From assembly GCA_046538945.1 (NCBI GenBank), contig JBKHHW010000205.1:1-5257 (forward strand): a DNA stretch of 5,257 nt. The letters are read 5' to 3'. This document shows positions 1 through 3,900 of the stretch, one piece after another. This DNA comes from JAEZKC01 sp046538945 (lineage in GTDB: Bacteria > Fibrobacterota > Chitinivibrionia > Chitinivibrionales > Chitinispirillaceae). Below the pieces are notes generated by a model, which worked only from the letters and a program-made list of their open reading frames with translations, was not told the DNA's origin and made no database searches. Position 1 is the first letter of the stretch. Each line of letters begins with the position of its first letter. The position numbers and the translations under genes were made by a program.

Positions 1-23
1 CTGACGCGAAACACAGATAATGC

Positions 24-47
24 GATCGGATTTACATTAACCCGATC
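24..47. promoter_or_regulatory. Operator-like inverted repeat around the -35 box of the lipoprotein promoter
   Basis: The arms GATCGG (24-29) and CCGATC (42-47) are exact inverted repeats separated by 12 bases, and the proposed -35 hexamer (31-36) lies between them. Arm centres 18 bp apart are compatible with a dimeric regulator binding one face of the helix. The arms are only six bases long, so chance is possible, and no regulator gene is in the window. Confidence 0.3.
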
Positions 48-59
48 ATTCATTATATT
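31..59 (+). promoter_or_regulatory. Sigma70-like promoter for the lipoprotein gene
   Basis: The -35 box TTTACA (31-36) and the -10 box TATATT (54-59) each match the consensus at five of six positions and are separated by an optimal 17 bases. Transcription would start near 66, giving a leader of about 50 bases that ends in a strong ribosome site. The same -10 hexamer occurs in the proposed promoter before the dehydrogenase gene. Confidence 0.6.
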
Positions 60-114
60 TCAGAACTGTATGATTTTTCAGGCGAACGTCCAACTATAAC
101 CAGGAGGTAAAGAT

Positions 115-714
115 ATGTTTTCACTTAAGCGTTCAATCTGCCTGCTTTCCACCCTCACTCTGACAGTTTCGCTTTTTTCAGGATGCGCCAATGCGCCTAA
201 TGCGCAGCTTGAGGCTGCAAGGGAGGCTATAAAAACAGCCAAGGATGCCGAAGCAGACAAATACATGGCCAATAATTATAACAATCTCCTGAAGGCGCTT
301 GAGGCTTCGGAGGAGGAAATGGCAACGCAGAATGAATCGCCCTTCTTTGCCCGTAGATACAAAGTGGCGAAAACTATGCTCGAAAAAACCACAGCCCTTG
401 CCCAAGAGGTAACCAAAGAAGCCCCTCAGGCGAAAGAACGTTTTATAGCGCTGGTGAAAGAGAATATTCCTATTGCGAAGGAAAATCTGGCTACCTCCGC
501 TAAAAGCATCGCAAACGTAGCTAAGACAAAGGATAAGGAGGTTGTTGAGGAATTGAAAGCGGAACTGAGTGCCGCGGACACAATTATGACGGCTGCAATC
601 AAAGACTCCGAAGCCGGTGATTTCTTTAGTGCCTCCGCGCGGATTGATTCCATACAGGCTACAGTAAAGATGATAACGGAAACGCTGAAGCCTAAAGATG
701 AGAATGCGATGTAG
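115..714 (+). CDS. Helical lipoprotein, DUF4398-like
   Basis: This gene encodes a 199-residue protein, probably anchored to the membrane by lipid. The start is well supported: AGGAGGT (102-108) lies six bases before the ATG. Residues 1-23 form a signal peptide with Lys5 and Arg6, a hydrophobic stretch, and the lipobox-like L-F-S-G-C ending at Cys24. The Phe at -3 is less usual than Leu. Ala25 at the +2 position is not the inner-membrane retention Asp, so an outer-membrane location is plausible. The mature part is nearly all helix, rich in Ala, Lys and Glu, with no further membrane segment and no second cysteine. The early pattern of repeated Ala and charged residues (ARE, AKDAEAD, LLKALEASEEE) resembles DUF4398-type lipoproteins, whose role is poorly known. 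That assignment rests on appearance only. The gene appears to be monocistronic, with its own promoter and a hairpin after the stop. Confidence 0.85.
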   Translation: MFSLKRSICLLSTLTLTVSLFSGCANAPNAQLEAAREAIKTAKDAEADKYMANNYNNLLKALEASEEEMATQNESPFFARRYKVAKTMLEKTTALAQEVTKEAPQAKERFIALVKENIPIAKENLATSAKSIANVAKTKDKEVVEELKAELSAADTIMTAAIKDSEAGDFFSASARIDSIQATVKMITETLKPKDENAM

Positions 715-734
715 GAGAGCCGGAATTCCTGTAT

Positions 735-762
735 TGCGGCAATCGGGTATCCGGTTGCCGCA
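735..762. terminator. Strong 12-bp hairpin after the lipoprotein gene, possibly bidirectional
   Basis: Positions 735-746 pair with 751-762 along 12 base pairs, broken only by one G-T wobble (743/754), around the tetraloop GTAT. The hairpin begins 20 bases after the lipoprotein stop and would also lie just past the stop (770-772) of the possible minus-strand peptide, as a shared terminator between convergent genes would. Neither side has a T run, so it may instead protect the mRNA 3' end or act together with Rho. Confidence 0.5.
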
Positions 763-769
763 GCTCATC

Positions 770-922
770 TCAGTAGGTGGTGACTGGCGGCCCGCTTACG
801 ATTCGGCGTAGTATTTTGAAGGTAAGCTTTCCTCCCCGCCCTACTTGTATATTAGTCCAGCCATTCCCAAAACTCTCGAAAGCTTTATTCCGGCAGTTCT
901 TGTCCGCGGCTTCGAAGACCAT
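770..922 (-). CDS. Possible 50-residue small protein or gene relic
   Basis: On the minus strand an ATG at 922 opens a 50-residue frame that ends in TGA at 772-770. GGTGA lies seven bases before the ATG and could serve as a ribosome site. The peptide starts MVFEAADKN, contains FGNGWTNIQVGRGGKL and ends SGPPVTTY. It is mixed in composition, with no signal peptide or membrane segment. The frame stays open for a further 31 codons upstream, to a TAA at 1018-1016, with no ATG, GTG or TTG there. It may therefore be the tail of an older, longer gene whose start is gone. I recognise no family. The opposite strand is also open here, so coding is uncertain. Confidence 0.2.
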   Translation of the reverse strand: MVFEAADKNCRNKAFESFGNGWTNIQVGRGGKLTFKILRRIVSGPPVTTY

Positions 923-980
923 GGTGGCTTCACCAAGCGGATGTACGGAGTAAGAAGTGAAAAACGGAAAAGAGGCTTTG

Positions 981-997
981 AATGACCAGTGGTCATT
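981..997. promoter_or_regulatory. Perfect 17-base palindrome, repressor-operator-like
   Basis: AATGACCAGTGGTCATT has two exact 8-base arms about a central G. Its size and TGACC-N3-GGTCA core resemble operators bound by dimeric regulators of the TetR or GntR kind; this comparison is from general knowledge. It lies 99 bases before the hydrolase start and 43 bases before that gene's proposed -35 box, too far for simple occlusion of that promoter. It would suit an activator, or repression of a promoter I could not identify. No regulator gene is present in the window. Confidence 0.5.
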
Positions 998-1040
998 AAG
1001 GCAGTGCAGTTCTGTTTACCGCAATGCCCGGTTTGTGCGG

Positions 1041-1069
1041 TTCAGATAGGGGCATAGTATCAGTAGAAT
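1041..1069 (+). promoter_or_regulatory. Weak sigma70-like promoter for the serine hydrolase
   Basis: TTCAGA (1041-1046) matches four of six -35 bases and TAGAAT (1064-1069) five of six -10 bases, with a 17-base spacer. Transcription would begin near 1076, leaving only about 20 bases before the ATG but still including the GAGAGG ribosome site at 1085-1090. It is the best candidate in the gap, though the -35 is poor. Confidence 0.3.
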
Positions 1070-1096
1070 CATAAAGAAATTTTTGAGAGGCGCAGT

Positions 1097-2146
1097 ATGC
1101 TGGACAAGATGAGAAAGTACCTGCAGGATGCAATTGAACGGAAGGTTTTCCCGGGATGTGTTGTGGGAGTCGTGTGCGGAGAGAGTGAACACGTCCTTGC
1201 ACAGGGACATTATACCTTTGAAATTGATTCGGAACCGATGACTTCCAATTCGGTGTTTGACTGTGCATCAATTACCAAATCCATACCGGTCAGCACTGTC
1301 GCACTTCAACTAGTGGATCAGGGTCAGATATCACTATCTGACAGAATGATCGACTATCTTCCCGAATATACCGGCTCCTACAGGGAGGATATTAAGATCA
1401 AACACCTTCTTACCCATACTCTTGATTTCAATTTCAGACTTTCAGGGTGTAAAGATCTGCCACCTCGAACGATACTGGAGGAAATTCTCGATGTGAAAAT
1501 GAAGAGACCGCCAGGGGAAATATTCTGTTATGCAAATGCCACGAGTATACTGCTGGGTATGGTATTGGAACGGGTATGCGGCAAGTCCCTTTCCGATCTT
1601 GCCCAGGAAAGGATATTTGATCCTCTGCACATGACAGAAACAACCTTCTTTCCGGAGAAACTGGATGAAAATATCGTTCCTACTGAAATCGATAGCTGGA
1701 GAGACAGGGTGATCAGAGGTGAAGTACACGATGAGAGTGCGTGGGCTCTTCGGCCCCTTATGGTTGCCGGATCGGCGGGGTTGTTCTCAACGGTTCCCAA
1801 TCTGCTCTCTTTTATGGATATGGTCCTGAGGGGAGGGGTAGTTGATGGAAAACGCATTCTTTCATCCGAAACAATTGGTCGGATGTGTACCAATCAGATT
1901 GCCGAACTACCCGGCATGTCCACCGGTCTGGGCTGGGAGCTGAACCAGCCCTATATGGGCGAAAAAAGGCCCCCCACCACCATCGGTAAAACGGGTTTTA
2001 CCGGTTGTGCGGTTATTGGAGACAGGCACAGACGCGCTGCACTGGTAATACTGAGTAACTTTACTTGGCCCCACAGAAAGCAGGATAGAAGCCTCATAAA
2101 CCGGGTCCGCTCCGATATTGCGGATATCCTCTGGGATAGTGTCTGA
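1097..2146 (+). CDS. Beta-lactamase-family (class C-like) serine hydrolase
   Basis: This 349-residue protein belongs to the penicillin-binding-protein/beta-lactamase fold (Pfam Beta-lactamase, PF00144), which includes class C beta-lactamases, D-amino-acid peptidases and EstB-type esterases. The catalytic motifs appear in order: S58-I-T-K61 with the nucleophilic serine and its lysine, Y145-A-N147 as the YxN motif, and K298-T-G300 within GKTGFTG as the third motif. GEVHDESA (208-215) matches a stretch common in the family. Length is normal. GAGAGG (1085-1090) lies six bases before the ATG. There is no signal peptide or lipobox, so the enzyme is probably cytoplasmic, which argues against a secreted resistance beta-lactamase and for an esterase, amidase or peptidase. 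The third motif starts with Lys, where many PF00144 hydrolases have His. The substrate cannot be told from sequence. It appears to be transcribed alone, with a terminator-like hairpin downstream. Confidence 0.9.
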   Translation: MLDKMRKYLQDAIERKVFPGCVVGVVCGESEHVLAQGHYTFEIDSEPMTSNSVFDCASITKSIPVSTVALQLVDQGQISLSDRMIDYLPEYTGSYREDIKIKHLLTHTLDFNFRLSGCKDLPPRTILEEILDVKMKRPPGEIFCYANATSILLGMVLERVCGKSLSDLAQERIFDPLHMTETTFFPEKLDENIVPTEIDSWRDRVIRGEVHDESAWALRPLMVAGSAGLFSTVPNLLSFMDMVLRGGVVDGKRILSSETIGRMCTNQIAELPGMSTGLGWELNQPYMGEKRPPTTIGKTGFTGCAVIGDRHRRAALVILSNFTWPHRKQDRSLINRVRSDIADILWDSV

Positions 2147-2185
2147 AACCGCGAAATTGAGGTGGATTTTCGACTTTGAAGACGG

Positions 2186-2230
2186 ATCCCGGGATGGGAA
2201 AACGGGTACACTTTTTTTTCATCCCGGGAT
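2186..2230. terminator. Long terminator-like hairpin after the hydrolase gene
   Basis: ATCCCGGGATG (2186-2196) is an exact inverted repeat of CATCCCGGGAT (2220-2230). Pairing continues inward through GGAAAA (2197-2202) against the T run (2214-2219), giving up to 17 pairs with two G-T wobbles and an 11-base loop. It begins 40 bases after the hydrolase stop. The run of eight T (2212-2219) sits within the stem and loop instead of following it, so this is not a textbook intrinsic terminator. Termination at the T run using a smaller upstream hairpin is possible. Confidence 0.5.
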
Positions 2231-2236
2231 ATCCCG
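2221..2236. repeat. Overlapping palindromes of ATCCC/GGGAT blocks
   Basis: ATCCCGGGAT (2221-2230), a second copy of the decamer at 2186-2195, overlaps a 12-base perfect palindrome CGGGATATCCCG (2225-2236). The segment thus alternates ATCCC, GGGAT and ATCCC and can fold in more than one way: with the upstream copy or on itself. Confidence 0.55.
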
Positions 2237-2264
2237 CTCATGTGAGAAAATTTGGCATAGGCAG

Positions 2265-2273
2265 CCCCCCCCC
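2265..2273. repeat. Run of nine C
   Basis: A homopolymer of nine C lies 57 bases before the proposed -35 box of the dehydrogenase gene, outside any coding frame. Such tracts are prone to slippage during replication, and their length is often misread in sequencing, so the exact count should be treated with care. Confidence 0.8.
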
Positions 2274-2329
2274 GACTGTAAATGAGAGATTTCTTGACGG
2301 AAAAATGGAATAACAGAGAACGTAAAACG

Positions 2330-2358
2330 TTAACTGTTCAGCGGTCAATTACTATATT
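2330..2358 (+). promoter_or_regulatory. Sigma70-like promoter for the UDP-glucose dehydrogenase gene
   Basis: TTAACT (2330-2335) matches four of six -35 bases and TATATT (2353-2358) five of six -10 bases, with a 17-base spacer. TATTAT at 2355-2360 is an overlapping alternative -10. Transcription would begin near 2365, giving a leader of about 30 bases. A small dyad, AACGT-AAA-ACGTT (2319-2331), overlaps the edge of the -35 box and might be a regulator site. Confidence 0.5.
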
Positions 2359-2380
2359 ATAGGGTTAATTATGAAACCCG

Positions 2381-2387
2381 AAAGGAG
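2381..2387 (+). promoter_or_regulatory. Ribosome binding site that fixes the GTG start of the dehydrogenase
   Basis: AAAGGAG lies six bases before GTG 2394, and the conserved N-terminal strand of the enzyme follows at once. The first in-frame ATG (2460-2462) falls inside the Rossmann glycine motif region, so the GTG is the credible start. Confidence 0.7.
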
Positions 2388-2393
2388 AACGTT

Positions 2394-3779
2394 GTGACCG
2401 ATTCCAATTTCACCAAAACTATTCTGTGTATAGGTGCTGGTTATGTCGGGGGCCCTACAATGGCAGTGATTGCCGCAAAGTGTCCTCAGTACAAAGTTGT
2501 CGTAGTTGATATAAGCGAACAGCGTATTGATGCCTGGAACAGTGACAAACTGCCCATTTATGAACCGGGTCTCTATGATGTGGTGAAAAAGGCCAGGGGG
2601 AAAAATCTCTTCTTCTCAACCGATGTGGACAGTGCAATCAGGGAAGCTGATGTCATTTTCGTATCTGTTAATACTCCGACCAAGAGTTTCGGTGAGGGTG
2701 CGGGGAAAGCCGCAGACCTTCAGTACTGGGAAAAAACCGCCCGCAATATAGTCAAGGTGGCTGAATCAGATAAAATCATCGTGGAGAAAAGTACGTTGCC
2801 GGTGCGTACCGCCGAGGCGATGAGCCGTATACTCAACGCCAACGACAAGGGAATTCATTTCGAGGTTCTCTCCAACCCGGAATTCCTGGCCGAAGGAACT
2901 GCCATCGCCGATCTCGAAAATCCCGACCGGGTTCTCATCGGCTCCCAGCTCTGTGAAGAGGGGCTTAAGGCCAGAGATGAAGTTGTGGAGATCTACGCCA
3001 ACTGGGTTCCCAGAGAGAGGATTCTCACAAGTAATGTCTGGAGTTCCGAGCTCTCAAAGCTGGTCGCCAACGCATTCCTTGCTCAGCGGATTTCATCAAT
3101 CAACAGTATTTCCGCCCTGTGCGAGAAAACTGAAGCGGATGTGACTGAAGTGGCCAGGGCGATCGGTATGGACAGCCGTATCGGGAATCGTTTTCTTAAT
3201 TCCAGTGTGGGTTTCGGAGGCTCCTGTTTCAAAAAGGATATTCTCAACCTTGTCTACATCTGCCAGAGCTATGGGTTGAACGAAGTAGCCAACTACTGGG
3301 AAAGTGTCGTTCAGATGAATGAATACCAGATGCACCGCTTCGTTCAGAATATGATTAAAGTCATGTTCAATACCATTGCTGGGAAGAAAGTCGCTCTTTT
3401 CGGTTTTGCATTCAAAGCAGATACTGGCGATACTCGTGAATCTCCGGCCATCGGTGTGGCAAAACAACTCATAGAGGAGCATGCGGAAGTGGTCATAACC
3501 GACCCGCAGGCCCTTGCCAATGCCCGCATCGATCTTGCGGAATATGTGGATAGGTTGACATTTGTAGAAGACCCCGTCGAAGCTGCCAAAGGGGCTCACG
3601 CAATAGCGATCATGACCGAATGGGACGAATACAGAAATCTCGATTACGGGAAAATTCTTGAACAGATGGAACGTCCGGCTTTCATATTCGATGGTCGCAA
3701 TATTCTCGATCACGACAAGTTGTTCAAAATGGGATTCAATGTTTTCCCTCTGGGTCAACCTTCTCTGAGACATTTCTAG
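2394..3779 (+). CDS. ugd: UDP-glucose 6-dehydrogenase, animal-like type
   Basis: This 461-residue enzyme oxidises UDP-glucose to UDP-glucuronate with two NAD+, supplying precursors for capsule, exopolysaccharide or other glycans in the cytoplasm. The N-terminal Rossmann domain has GAGYVGG (14-20). T134 follows the EKS motif. The substrate region has NPEFLAEGTA with E163 and E167. The central helix carries K222 and N226. The catalytic cysteine is C278 in GFGGSCFKKD, with D282 after it. The C-terminal UDP-binding domain has GFAFKADTGDTRESP (337-351) and FDGRN (432-436), so all the expected active-site residues are present. Long blocks such as WNSDKLPIYEPGL and ANAFLAQRISSINSIS closely match the human enzyme as I remember it, more than the common short bacterial Ugd/TuaD type. 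The human protein is 494 residues; the tail here is shorter. The gene has its own promoter and a GTG start. Confidence 0.96.
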   Translation: MTDSNFTKTILCIGAGYVGGPTMAVIAAKCPQYKVVVVDISEQRIDAWNSDKLPIYEPGLYDVVKKARGKNLFFSTDVDSAIREADVIFVSVNTPTKSFGEGAGKAADLQYWEKTARNIVKVAESDKIIVEKSTLPVRTAEAMSRILNANDKGIHFEVLSNPEFLAEGTAIADLENPDRVLIGSQLCEEGLKARDEVVEIYANWVPRERILTSNVWSSELSKLVANAFLAQRISSINSISALCEKTEADVTEVARAIGMDSRIGNRFLNSSVGFGGSCFKKDILNLVYICQSYGLNEVANYWESVVQMNEYQMHRFVQNMIKVMFNTIAGKKVALFGFAFKADTGDTRESPAIGVAKQLIEEHAEVVITDPQALANARIDLAEYVDRLTFVEDPVEAAKGAHAIAIMTEWDEYRNLDYGKILEQMERPAFIFDGRNILDHDKLFKMGFNVFPLGQPSLRHF

Positions 3780-3790
3780 TACTGCTCATT

Positions 3791-3839
3791 TTGGGGACAG
3801 GAAACTGGTCGCATTCCTGTCCCAACCTGTTCAGCAGGT
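3791..3839. terminator. Two adjacent hairpins between the dehydrogenase and cyclase genes
   Basis: GGGACAGGAA (3794-3803) pairs exactly with TTCCTGTCCC (3814-3823) around a 10-base loop. TT (3791-3792) and AA (3824-3825) extend the stem past a bulged G. A smaller stem, ACCTG (3825-3829) with CAGGT (3835-3839), follows around a 5-base loop. The first starts 12 bases after the dehydrogenase stop. No T run follows, so it may be an incomplete terminator, an attenuator or an mRNA-processing site that sets how much cyclase message is made by read-through. Confidence 0.45.
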
Positions 3840-3900
3840 CTGATTGAACCGGAACTGCACTTTAGCGAACTGTTTAATTATGATACCAGGGAAATGATAT

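Larger units (their letters stand above)
715..1096. other. 382-base intergenic region with hairpin, operator-like palindrome and minus-strand open stretch
   Basis: No long + strand gene lies here. From the left it holds a 12-bp hairpin (735-762), a minus-strand stretch free of stops between 1015 and 770, a perfect 17-base palindrome (981-997), a shorter inverted repeat ACCGCA/TGCGGT (1018-1023 and 1036-1041), and a weak promoter (1041-1069) for the hydrolase. A + strand frame from GTG 777 is also open for 58 codons, but its ribosome site would overlap the start and its composition looks less protein-like. I see no tRNA or other known RNA. Confidence 0.6.

Noticed and set aside
178..768. Minus-strand 196-codon open frame opposite the lipoprotein gene
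   Set aside because: It is rich in Cys, Arg, His and Phe, has no convincing ribosome site, and lies opposite a gene with a strong promoter, ribosome site and signal peptide. It is an antisense shadow.
919..928. Kozak-like GCCACCATGG on the minus strand
   Set aside because: It is exact, but everything else in the window is bacterial, and a 10-base match alone does not indicate a eukaryotic or vector sequence.
777..953. Plus-strand 58-codon frame starting at GTG 777
   Set aside because: Its ribosome site would overlap its own start and its composition is less protein-like than the opposite strand. It is probably the shadow of the minus-strand stretch, or neither is coding.
1018..1041. Inverted repeat ACCGCA/TGCGGT upstream of the hydrolase
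   Set aside because: Six-base arms with a 12-base loop and no extension are weak and common by chance.
2334..2346. CTGTTCAGC followed by GGTC occurs before the dehydrogenase and, with one extra A, before the cyclase (3827-3840)
   Set aside because: A shared 9-mer is expected by chance roughly 50 times among all position pairs in a window this long (about L squared over 2 times 4 to the 9th). One copy overlaps a promoter and the other a hairpin, so a common role is not supported.
3096..3773. Minus-strand 225-codon open frame opposite the dehydrogenase gene
   Set aside because: It mirrors codon positions of a highly conserved enzyme and shows no family features of its own.
3856..3884. Promoter-like TGCACT-17-TATGAT before the cyclase
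   Set aside because: The -35 matches only three of six bases, and the predicted start near 3891 would remove most of the AGGGA ribosome site at 3888-3892.
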